Assembly (NCBI GenBank): GCA_035578175.1
Contig: JAQMRL010000001.1
Location: forward strand, 46,461,553-46,525,552
Reading direction: 5' to 3'
Source of the DNA: Catonia carolina
Taxonomy: Eukaryota; Arthropoda; Insecta; Hemiptera; Achilidae
Length of the DNA stretch: 64,000 nt
The notes below the pieces were generated by a model. The model saw nothing but the letters and a program-made list of their open reading frames with translations. It did not search any database and had not been told where the DNA came from. Made by a program: the position numbers and the translations under genes. Numbering within the stretch: position 1 is the first letter of the stretch; each line of letters begins with the position of its first letter. Positions 1 through 11,600 of the stretch are shown here, one piece after another.

Positions 1-554
1 GTAAATGGAATCGAAGCAAATCAAATTATGTGGTTATTAAATTTTTTCTTGATATAAGTATTATTTTGTAGTTCTCCAGCCTTTGGCGTAGGCTTTCTCC
101 ATTATCTTCCTTCAATCCTTTTAGAACTTATTGCTTATGCCCTCCATTTCCTAACACCCATTAAAATCAAATCATTTATAACATCACCTGTCCCCACCTC
201 TTCCTAGGATGCCTCTTCCTTCTTCTTTTGTGCAGGCTTTCCTTCAATATCACCTTAACCATCCTTGTTGATTTTTATGAAATGTAATATTCTTTGCCTT
301 CCACAAGAGTATTATTTGGTTTCTCATTTACATACTCCTTTCTCCTTAAAATCTTACTTTTGAATCTTTTTGGAAAATTGTTCCACATCCATTGGTGACA
401 ACTGGGCGCACTAAACACATGTATTTCATTTTTGTATTTATGATGATGTTGCATATAAATTATAAATCCTGTTAGTGAAAACTGTTGATCTACTTCCATG
501 TTCATGAGTAAATGAATACAAGTTGTCCTTTACAAGTATTCTTGCTTCCAATTT
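1..554. other. AT-rich flank, no gene recognised
   Basis: No exon or known repeat is recognised. An open frame on the minus strand (505-275) is rich in Lys, Arg and His and continues past its stop into Arg/Lys-rich residues, so it could be a worn LINE tail, but no diagnostic motif is present. Confidence 0.4.
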
Positions 555-567
555 GCTAGTATTTGAT

Positions 568-3000
568 CATCATCATCATCACCCAAACACGGATAGGCCT
601 AAAGCCTGTTCCGGCACCCATCTTCGTAGCGGTCTTCCTCTATCACGTCTACCCCGTGGGGCATAACCTAATATTTGGACTGGTAGTCTTTCCTCTCGCA
701 TTCTATTCACATGTTCGCACCACCTGGAATTGTAGCGCGCAATGCTGTCTAATAGTGGTTGGACCTGTAATTCTGCTCGAATACTCTCATTACGTTTCAT
801 GTCCAGTCTATTATAGCCTGCCGTCGCCCTTAAAAACCTCATTTCTGCACTTTGTATTAGAGATCTCTCTCGTTGCGTCATGGTCCAGCTTTCACTGCCA
901 TACAGCAAAACCGGGACTGCCATAGTTTTGTACAGTTTAATTCTTGTATCCTTTCTGTCTTATTTTTCAAAGTTCGATGTATTGTCCCGCAAATTGTTCT
1001 AAACTTATTCAGTTTATTCATAACATCGTCATCTTTTAAAAAGCTTACGTCACATCCTAAATATTTAAAATGCGAGACTTGCTCTAAAACCTTATCATGT
1101 ATAACGATTTTCGTTCTGACTGGATACTTGCCCTTAAAGGCCATAGTCTTTGACTTAGCGGCAGATAGCTTCACTCCATAACCCTCACAGATCTTGTGTA
1201 GTTCAAACACAGCTTTCTGCAAATCATTTTCAGCTTCCATGATAATTACCTGATCATCCGCATATAGCAAACAGCTTAAATCATAATCGGCGATTTGTAC
1301 ACCAGCATTTATGCTCTCCTTCCACTTGTTCAGAATCCAATCTATATATATATTAAAAAGCGTCGGAGACAAACTGCAACCCTGTCTCACCCCCTTATTT
1401 GTATCAATCGCTGATGTCAGTCTATTTCCAACCTGTATATGGACAGCTGTATCTTCATACAAACTCTGTACCACTGATATCAGATGTGGGGGATATCCTT
1501 GCAAATACATTATCTCCCAGAGCTGCTCTCTATTAACACTATCAAAGGCCTTTTCAAAGTCAATGAACGCTAGATGGGTTTCTAGATTAAACTCCCTTCT
1601 TCTTTGTATCATCAATTTAAGAACAAATATAGCGTCCGTACACGACCTCCCCTTTCTGAAACCCATCTGCTCCTCATTTATCAAACAGTCTGCCAATGCT
1701 TTTAAACGTTCATTGACCACGGATGCATACAGCTTATAGCCTGTGTTTAACAGTGTTATACCTCTATAATTGGCACATAGATTTCTATCATTTTTTTTAA
1801 ACAAGTTAATTATTTTTGCTGAATTCCAGTCTTTCGGCACTTTATGGCTTTTCCAGCACATATTGTATAGATGTAGCAGACGAAGGCCTAAAAAGAGGCC
1901 ACCATATTTTAGGAGTTCCATCCTCAAACCATCCAAACCACTTGCTTTCCTATTCTTCCCATGCTGTAGAGCTGTGGTAAGTTCTTCCATTGAGATCATA
2001 TCTGGGTTACAGTTATCACAAAGCATCTTCACTAAACCACTATTAGTTCTTAAGACGCCACGCCACAATTCACTACAATGGTCGACCCAATCCTTCTCTG
2101 ATATCACCTCTAACCGTACTGACTCTTTGACATCTGCATTTAGGTGCTTCATAACTTTATAAGCCATTTGCTGTTGTCCATGCAGGTCGTTCTCTACTTC
2201 ACTAATAAAGCGATTCCATGACTGGTTATGAGCTTCTCTCACTAGTCTTTTTGCATCTGCTCTTGCTAGCCGGTACAAGGCTGTTGTCGTGTCATTTTTA
2301 CTATTTAGCATGCGTTTGTATTGCTCCTGTTTTTTTATTAATGGCTGCTTCGATCTCCCTATTCCAGATCTTTAAACCCTTCCTACTCCCTGATTTAAAC
2401 TCTGTCCCTAAAGCTTCTGCAGCAGCTTTCTCAATTGACGTCTTTATATTAAGCCATTCCTCTTCAACATCATCACTACTAGCTACTCTTGCCAATACCT
2501 CATTGAGTCTGTTTACGTATAACTGTCTCACCGACTGATCCCTCAGTAGATGCACTTTATATACCTGCTTCTTCTCGACCCTCTTAGAAGTTGAGCGAGT
2601 TTTCTTCCATGCTGTATATAATATAACTTTCGAGACAACTAGGTAATGGTCTGTAGATAAATCGTATCCCCTATAAACTCTTGTGTCCTTCACTTGGCTT
2701 GATAGTCTTTTATTAACAATAATGTAATCAATTAATGAGCGTGTACCTCGAGCCGTCCATGTATATTTATGTATATCGCGTTTCCTAAAAAACGTGTTTG
2801 TTATTTTTAGTTCATTGAACGTAGCAAATTCTCTAAGAACATCGCCATTCTTGTTACATAAATTCTCACCAAAACTTCCCACTACATCTTTTATTGGTTG
2901 ATTCCCTACCCGAGCATTCATATCACCTGCAATTACGACGTCTACCTTCCTTCCATTAGCAGTGACGAGATTTTGAAGTTAGTAGTAGTAGTAGCTAGTA
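568..3000 (-). mobile_element. 5'-truncated non-LTR retrotransposon (LINE) with target-site duplication
   Basis: A 2.43-kb LINE copy reading on the minus strand. It holds the end of an apurinic-type endonuclease, a reverse transcriptase and the usual C-terminal tail. The 3' end (left) is a (GAT)n microsatellite tail at 568-580. The same 13 bp, GCTAGTATTTGAT, lies immediately outside both ends (555-567 and 3001-3013), which is the target-site duplication of target-primed reverse transcription. The 5' end stops inside the endonuclease domain, so this is an ordinary dead-on-arrival truncated copy. A (GTA)n stretch at 2979-3000 sits at the 5' junction. The tail type suggests an RTE- or CR1-like clade, which I cannot fix without a tree. 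Confidence 0.93.
579..2975 (-). pseudogene. LINE endonuclease / reverse transcriptase ORF, broken by frameshifts
   Basis: The coding part of the LINE falls into three overlapping open segments on the minus strand: about 2975-2301 (C-terminal endonuclease), 2311-878 (reverse transcriptase, 477 codons) and 923-579 (C-terminal tail). The endonuclease part shows GDMNARVGNQ, then SLIDYIIVN and STDHYLVV, the Asp/His motifs of the exonuclease-endonuclease-phosphatase fold. The reverse transcriptase part shows MGFRKGRSCTDAI, motif A LAFIDFEKAFDSV, motif B GVRQGCSLSPTLFN and the catalytic motif C LLYADDQVI. The tail carries the GSESWTMTQRE and RGRRDRGRPLRRW signatures common at the end of insect LINE polyproteins. 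At least two frameshifts (near 2305 and near 900) separate the segments, so the copy cannot make the full protein although the YADD box is intact. Confidence 0.92.
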
Positions 3001-3013
3001 GCTAGTATTTGAT

Positions 3014-5650
3014 AATTTTGAAAATTGAAGTTTTGCGTAGACAAAAAATAGAGCTTCTTCATCTACGTTCACTTAAGAAGAAAGTATTATTTCTTAGTAA
3101 TATTTTTTGAGTAACTTTTGTCTTCTGTCCATTTATTCTTATAATACTGATGCCTTGAAATTGTTTGAAGTATTTACAAGTGTTTTCTTTTTTGAGAAGT
3201 TGTTGCTTTGCTATTGTAATTTTGTATCATAACAGTAACATTACCATTTTGAGCTGAGTATTTTCATAGTTGTACTTAAATCCAACCCTGTGCAATATTT
3301 TGTGTAGTGTCCAGGTTTCTTATAAAGGTGTTTCTGTGTTCTATAACTATACTTCTAAAGAGATTGAGTTCATTTCGGCCTGATAGTGTACATCATTTTC
3401 TACTCCATCGTTTGTGCTTCTGTGAGATGAATACTGTGATGATGTATTCTGTGTTTTGTGTAATATATTTAAGTAGAGGTATTGGTACTTGGTAGATGAT
3501 GGTCGTTATTGGATTGAAAGTTGCAGTATTAATTAAAGAAATCTGTGTATTCAGTTGCTGTGCGATATTTTTTGAAAAACTTATTTACGTAGATACTCCA
3601 TCTCTACAGTGTAAGAAAATAATGCTGGGTAAAGGGGTTACATACTTTTTAATTTTGTTTTCTTAGTGGATAAATGTGTTAAGATTACTTGACATCTTCT
3701 TATACCAAAATACACTATAATCTCGTAGACATAATCCTTTTAGAATAATCCTTTCAAATAAAGTTAAGGTAATAAACATTTGTCTTCATCAGTAATAATT
3801 GTTAAGTACTTGGTAATAAGAAATCAAAATAAATCTATGATGAAAACTTTGACACGCATTATTGAAATACCATTCATATGTTATCAGAGGATTCATTTTA
3901 GATTTAGATTTTTAGAGGATGAAGGTGTTCAAGTGCATAAGAACGTTACAAGTAGAAAAGTAAAGTTTCAGAACTTTTTTTACATTAAATTATAATCAAT
4001 TGCGTATTATAAATTTTCGTGGAGGTTCTATATTAATATGTAGGTGTCAAAATGAAAGAAATCAGACAATTCATAAAACAATAGTGTACATTTAAACTTT
4101 TAATTGTATTTTTATCAAAGCTATGTTATTGTTACTTAGCATCTTCATCCACTAAGCTCGTAATTTTTTTTATATGTTCTCCAAAATTGAGTATTTCTTA
4201 AAGTAGATTGTCTTTAAAAGAATAAGATAGCTAAACTTCTTTGTGACTTTATCAGGATTTTATTTGGAAATCTAACAATTTTCTGTGACGATGTTAAAAT
4301 TCATCAATTTTATTTTAATATGTCTTAAAAACTACCATTTTGCATGAACTAACAAGGCCTTCAACTTACTTAATCTGTCTTGACTGCCCGAAATGATATG
4401 GATCTTTTATTGGAAATTAAAAGAGGTGTTTTTATAACTTCTTATTTTCTTTCATTAGTTTCTTTAGCTTGCTACTTTTGTTAGTGAATATAGTCATAAA
4501 AATGGAATGGTGCTTGAGTTTATGACTTAAGTTGTAAGATTTTTTGTGAAGAACAACTAGTAAGTGATTTTTTAATCATCTGTTAAATGAATGATGCAGT
4601 CCATTAAAGCCTACATTTGTAAAGGGGGCCTTAAAAATAAATGAATTATAAATTAGTTGCCCCTGTTGATGTAGTAGTGAGCACAGATTGCTTCTATGCC
4701 GGCATATCAGGTCTGGCATCTTCATATGTGTATTACCTCACACTACGCACAAATGAAGGCCTATGTAGGGATCATCCCTTAAAAAATAAATAAATAAAAA
4801 CATAATTTTTCAAAGCTCAAATTATTTATCTGCGTCATTAAAAAGTAAAGGAATTGGAGTGATTACTTTCTTTTGATTCTTAGTATCTTATACAATTTTG
4901 TTTCTAAAATGTCTGTTTATTATTGTTATGTTCAATCATCTATATTAAGAAAATAATAAAGGCTTACATGCAGATCAGTTGACTATTTGAATTTCAACAT
5001 GCTAATAGGAAGCTTTTAGGCATTGTTTTAACAAAAAAGTATTTTCTTCATTATGTAATATATTTTACTGTGTTGGTCCAATTACATGTATAACATCCAA
5101 AAGATGATGTTTTGAATCAAGATTTGTGTTTTTATAAATTTTAAAAATATACAAAATGAAATAAAGCACTGTAGATAATTTTTATTTTGATGTGAAATCT
5201 TGTTAATATAAAAATTTGAGTAACTTTGTTTAACTGCGTTACACTTTTTGTTGTAAATTTGTAATTATAAATATGGAGTTTGCTTCTGCCAGAAAATCTC
5301 TTCTCTTAATGAAAAAAAAATGAAAGAAGTGTTCTTTTCTCTTGTAAAATTTCAATTTGTTAATTCAAATGATAATTAAAAAAAGAATTTAACATCCACC
5401 AGTTTAAATGCAAAAAAATGATTTTTAGTACAGCGTGGTGTGCAGAAGTGTTTATTTCATAACAGGAATTGACTCGGTGTGATGATATGGAATTGTAAGG
5501 TCAAGTTTAATGTTATATAACAAATTATTTTTCAGAAAGTGTGTTTTCTAAGAATCAGTTACTGTGTGCAATAGGACGTAGTTATAAAAAATTAATAAAT
5601 ATTATTTTACAAGTATGCGCTTTTAATTAATTATTAAACTGTTGTTTCAG
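3014..5650. other. AT-rich intron of TPD52 (no coding exon seen)
   Basis: This lies upstream of the first TPD52 exon in the window. I looked for the preceding TPD52 exon, which encodes the conserved coiled coil and a WKEISDDV-like stretch, and did not find it. The only structured piece is a SINE-like tail near 4652-4800. Confidence 0.6.
4652..4800 (+). repeat. SINE-like repeat, family D, A-rich end
   Basis: It has a GC-richer body with GAAGGCCTATGTAGGGATC followed by an A-rich tail of AAATA repeats. A related body (AAGGCTTACGTAGGCACC, then an A-rich tail) lies at 14030-14140. The pair suggests a dispersed retroposon. No pol III box is clear. Confidence 0.4.
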
Positions 5651-8600
5651 CTATCAGAAGACTGAATCGGTTATAAAGACGACAGCAGAGAAGACAACAT
5701 CTTTGTTAGGTGGCATTGGCTCTGGACTCACCAGCAAGATTGGACAACTTAAAAACTCCGATTCATTCCGTTCTTTTGAAGAAAAAGTTGGTTCTGCATA
5801 CGAAAACGTAAAGGTAAATATAATTTTAATTAATTAAATGTAGATTTCATTTTATTTATTCATTTATTTACTTATACCATTTATTTATTTATTTATACCA
5901 TATTTACTTGTGTAATGTCTGTATCCTGATTTTTATGGGTAACAAAACTTTTGTACTTCTAATGAATCCATAACATATCAATAGCACATTATACATGTAA
6001 GATCTTGAAATCCTTGAGTAATCTCTTGAGTTCTCTTAGAGTGATAAAGGTAAACATAAGTACTGTACCATTCCTTCTGTACTTTTTTTAGAAAGACAAA
6101 CTAATCAAACTTTGTTAATAAAAAAAAACAAATTTACTGCTTAATACGAGGTGCATTTGTAAAGTAAGTTCTGTTTTGAAATAAAAAAAGAATAAGTATA
6201 GATACAACAATGAAATTTATTTCATAAAAATCTACAACTCTTAAACTATTTTTCGACATAACTCCTGTGATTTAACAGGCATTTGTCATAGCGAGGTACA
6301 AGCTTTTGTACACCCTTTTCATAGAATGCTGCCGCCTGTGTAGTCAACCAAGAGGTAACATGTTCTTTCAGCTCTTCATAGCTGTTCAACCGCTGACCGC
6401 TAAGGATTCAGATGCAGAAACAAATGAAAGTCGCTAGGAGCGAGGTCAGGGCTGTACAGAGGATAGTCGAACAAGTTTTCATTCATGACAATGCCTGACC
6501 ACACATTGCGAATGACTCCTTAAGGATTTTGGCTGGGACTTGTTCAACCATCCTCCGTACAGCCCTGACCTCGCTCATAGCGACTTTCATTTGTTTCTGC
6601 ATCTGAAGTCTTTCCTTGGCGGTCAGCAGTTGAACAGCGATGAAGAGCTGAAAGAACATGTTACCTCTTGGTTTACTACACAGGTGGCAGCATTACATGA
6701 AGAGGATATACAAAAGCTTGTACCACGCTATAACAAATGCCAGAAAAATCATGGGAGTTATGTCAAAAAATAGTTTAAGAGTTGTAGATTTTTATGAAAT
6801 AAATTTCATTATTGTATCTGTATTTATTCTTTTTTTATTTCAAAACTGAACTTACTTTATGAACGTACCTAGTATTAATTACACTGAATTATTTGGTGAA
6901 TGTGTTGGGAGATAAAAGTAATTGGCCTATATGGAGTGTAATTTATAAAAACAAAATCACATAACTGCATTTTTAAATATATTGAAGTACTCTGTGATGC
7001 TTTTTTGAGTGTATCCTTTATTTAAAATGCAAAATGTAATCTAATGTATTTTAAGTGAAGATTCTGTTTACCTTTAAATTCAGAGTTCTTCTGAATGGAT
7101 TGAAATAACATTTTTACATGGTTTAAGATGCTTTTGGGATTCTTTTAAAATCTAAAAGTTATAAATGATAAAATTTATTAGTATGTGATTTTGAGATATA
7201 AACAACTATTTTGAGAATTTTATGAATGACACTAATCTTTATATTTAAAATTGCTAAGCAATTTTAACACTTGCTTATTTTTGGAGTTCTAACCAGTCAA
7301 TTTTTAAAATGGTTACGAAGATAAAATCAGTTACAATGTGCTGAATTGCCATAAAGTGTTAAAGTGTCGTTCTTCAGTGTTGACTTATTAAATTTTCAAA
7401 AAAAAAAAAACAAATTTTAAATAATCGAATAAAATTATAGATATGATGGTGTGATACTCTGGTAACAATGTTACAAAGTTTATTATATTACACAACCTGT
7501 TACCACTCCTGCCAATCACCCCACATCTAATCTAATTACAGTTAACTTCTGTTAATGACCCCTTTTGTCCAGTGATTATCGCTATTGACAACAAATCTTT
7601 TGAAAAACCAATTCCATTTTGCGTGTGGTTGGTGTATTTTTAACCCTCTTAAGCGATCACCTCTCTTCACAACCAATGACTGCCATGTTGGTATTTCATT
7701 TTTGTTGTGACCATGGAATATTTAAGGTTTAAAATTTATTGACTGAACAACATTTTGTGAACAGTCTGCGATAAATCGGTGATATGGTTCATCAATTTTA
7801 TGACAGCAGAGTAGGTTTATCTGTGTTCTAGAAAAATCACTTAAAATTCATTGTGTGAATTTATTCACACGGACCAGCTAATCTTTTAAATTCTAAAACT
7901 GCATTCTTTTTAGTTCTGCAAGGCATTATCTCAGTACACACTGAGTTTGCTTTCTGAAAACAATCGGAATTATTTTATATATGATTTTTTTTTGTTGACA
8001 CAGAAATCATAGGGAGGATGACATTTACCCATGAGTTTTATCTACTGAGGGAACATTGAGAACATAAGTATGAAAGTACATTGAATTTATTTGCATGGGT
8101 CGTGGGTATTTGTTTCGGGTCATATTAATCGTAGCCATCATGCATTAGTTGTGACTTAACTGTGAACTTTGGTGAATTTTACTCCGCTACTTACATGCAT
8201 TCTGTTTATAACCCTAAACATGACAATCCATTATTCAAAATTAATCTATTCTTTTTAGGTAAACTGTATTGCTTATCGTCAGATTTTTTTCACTTTGCCT
8301 GCTAATACCTGAAACCTGAACATAACATGTAAATGAAATTTGTTTGGATTCATAAAAAAATCAGTTTATTTCCTTTTTTTACACATTTGAATTCTGTTTG
8401 TAATTATTACAAACAATCTGATGTGTCATGATTGACTTCTTTAAAGAAATGTTCAAATTGAAAACTCTTTACATTCACCGAACAGACATCTGAATCATCT
8501 CATATGACTACTTAGCATTTTATTGTAAAATTTGGCTTTAACCCCTAGCTTGTACTGATATTTAAAAATTTTCATCTTTTGAAGACGTCAGTTAGGTCAC

Positions 8601-11600
8601 CTATATATATTTACTTGTTTTCAAGTACTATTGATTAAACCTTCTATGTTGTCAAACACTCTCTTTACGTTCTAAATTTCTAGAAAATTTTAACTTATTA
8701 TTTTTTTTAAAGTGAAACATTCTACCAAAACCTTATTAATAGACACAAATGGGCATAGTTTTATTAATTCTGTATAAATAAGTGTAATACCTGAGCTTTT
8801 ATTCTAACCATAAAATGGTGAGGACATTTTGCAAGTAAATATGGCATTTGTTTGTTTTTTAATTTATTCTTTTTTTACTGGTATTCAGTTTACAATAAAT
8901 CTTAATCCATTACTCTTTGCAGGTGATTCCTTCAGAAGTTGCTCAAAAAACTTCAAGTCTTATGACATTTTTTCAGTTATTTAGAAGGTAAAATTATTAG
9001 AAGGTATTATTAGAACTTATCCCATTAAACTATCCTTTTGTACCTTTTAAGACTCCCCAAATTGCACTGCATGTGACAGCTTCAAAGCATTCGTCTTGTC
9101 AAGATATTTCATACACATTTTCAACTTTCATAACGGCTTGGAAACACAACATTTTCTGTTAATATTGTAACAATCTGCTTTCTAAAGTTGTGTTCCTAAT
9201 CAAGCTAAAAACATAATCAGTATAACTAAATACAATCATAAAGGAAAGGAGTATGTGTTTTTAAAATAACTTGTTAACACACTACACATGACTTGTATAC
9301 ATTATTCAGCTCACTTGTCGTTTCAAATGGATGACATGAGTATGTACACAACTACAAAAAGCACAGTTTTTGTGTATAATGTTTAACTAAATGTAGAATT
9401 ATTTCTGTAATGCAAAAACAAGATATGGGTAACAACATACGATACTGAAGTCACGAGATTGTCTTTTGCGTATGGATGGGCTGTGAGGAAGGGAAGAGAA
9501 AATTTGACACTGCTGCCAACCTCAGCAATGAGACACTATTCGTACATTTCATTACCGTGCAGTTTCTATGTAGATTTTGTAAGCTGTAGTTTATTCCGAG
9601 AAAATGTTTTCATAAGCTTTATAAGAAATGAGTGTGACCTGTAATATTGCCTATAGCTTAATTACATGACTAGAAATGATCATGTACTGTAATTTACCAG
9701 CTATCGTTCCATTGGAACAAAATTTTCTATGAATGAATCGCTTTTACTATCGCTGCCACTGGCGCCTTCACTACCAGTCTTGCTAGTATCTACCAAACCG
9801 TTTCCTTTTTTTACCAGGTGTCAATGAAACTGTTGAAGAATAGCTCACTTCTTTAATTTCCTTCTTTATTCTTTGGATTGTGGAAAGAGAAACATCACAG
9901 TAGTAAGCCACTCGCTCATGGTTTTTTTTAAGAGGCAGGGAATGGCATTTTTGTTTATCTTTAACTTCACTGCATATTAGATTCGTTCAGCACTGTTAAC
10001 ATTTCTCTTTACACTAACAAACAGTTTTATCCATACAGTTAACATACAAAATGTTCCGTGATATACTGTATATGGTCTGGGTGTACAGTATAAATTGTAG
10101 TGTTTGTTGTACTGAAATTAAAGCAGTCGCGCATGTGCACTGATGGTTTTCCCCCTTTACCCCTCATTGCAAACAAGGGCAAACTCGTGACTCAAGTAAA
10201 TATACTTGTCAACGAAACTGTTGAAGAATAGCTCACTTCTTTAATTTCCTTCTTTATTCTTTGGATTGTGGAAAGAGAAACATCACAGTAGTTTTATTTT
10301 CTACATCATGTTTAGAATAACAATTGATGAAACTCACTCTGAGTATCTTTACCATATCACTTTTAAAAATACGACTTGTTTGATACCTCATCAGTTACTA
10401 TCAGGCATTGTCATTTAACATGTAGGATATGCACATACGCTCAAAATATCAGGGATTAACTAATAACTTGTTCTTTCTTTGGAATAATATGCTGTATGTC
10501 AAAGTTCTCTGCTTTGTCTTAATGTCGCCTTGTTAATTATAAATAATAAATATACAAGCAGAGGTTAATAAACCTCTAGATTCAGAATGAAAACTTTTGC
10601 TGTACTTTGTTATTTACTGGTTACATCAGATGTTCCTTGTTGATTTGTTCCACTAATATGATCAGCTGATTCAGTTTTATGTAGTTTTTCTAGTTATTTA
10701 GAAATAATGGTGTATTTTTTCTACTGATTGATATGCTAGAAACTGTTCTACTCTGATGAAGTTATTTTTAAAACAAAAAAAAAATAGGAACTTATGCTAC
10801 TTGAAATTTACATCAAATAACGTAATTAAAAGCAACTCAGGAACACCTGTTGTACATTAAATCAATTGGTTGTTGGCTAATAACTGTATATTGGATATGT
10901 TAGGCTTAGCTTCAGTCTGTTATTCTAACATTACATGAGTACAAATTGGAATGTATTTATAAATGGTAATTAATCAATATATTGGAATTCCTGTGTTTCA
11001 ACATACATCCTAATTTCATAGTAGCATTATCCGAATTATTCCCCTTCTACATGCCTGTACACAGAACATGAGGTATAGGAATCAACAATGGTAATTGATG
11101 TGGTGGGATGGGTAAGGCAAGGAAGCAGCTTAAGTAGTCACCGCTTAAGTCTGTTGAGTTGATTTCTGCTTTAGTTACCAATAAAAGTTGTTTATTAACA
11201 AATTTTTAGTACTGAATCTAAGGGAGCTTGCAATGTAATCGTTTTATTTTAAATGTTTCATCATCTTCCTTTTTTTCTGTGTTTGATACCTTTTCCACTT
11301 TTTTTTACCACATTATTTCCAGAGGTGATTAGAGTAAAATAGTTGTGCGAGATATGAAGAATGATGTGTTAGATCATTTTAAGAATGAAAACGAGTGGGG
11401 ACCCATAAATAATCGGACTGATGGTGAGCTGCCATTCGTAGATGTAATAGAGAGTTCTCCAGCTAGATAGAGGTAGAGACCTTCAACAAACAACTGCCCA
11501 GACGGCGTCAGTCTGTAGGTTAACGTTTTGAAGTAGATTGTAAGGCAAATTTCAAAGAACAAAGAGTGCATTTGATTGTGTTTCCTGCTTGAAAAATCGA

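Noticed and set aside
563..2538. Plus-strand open frames of 100-142 codons
   Set aside because: They are antisense shadows of the LINE reverse transcriptase.
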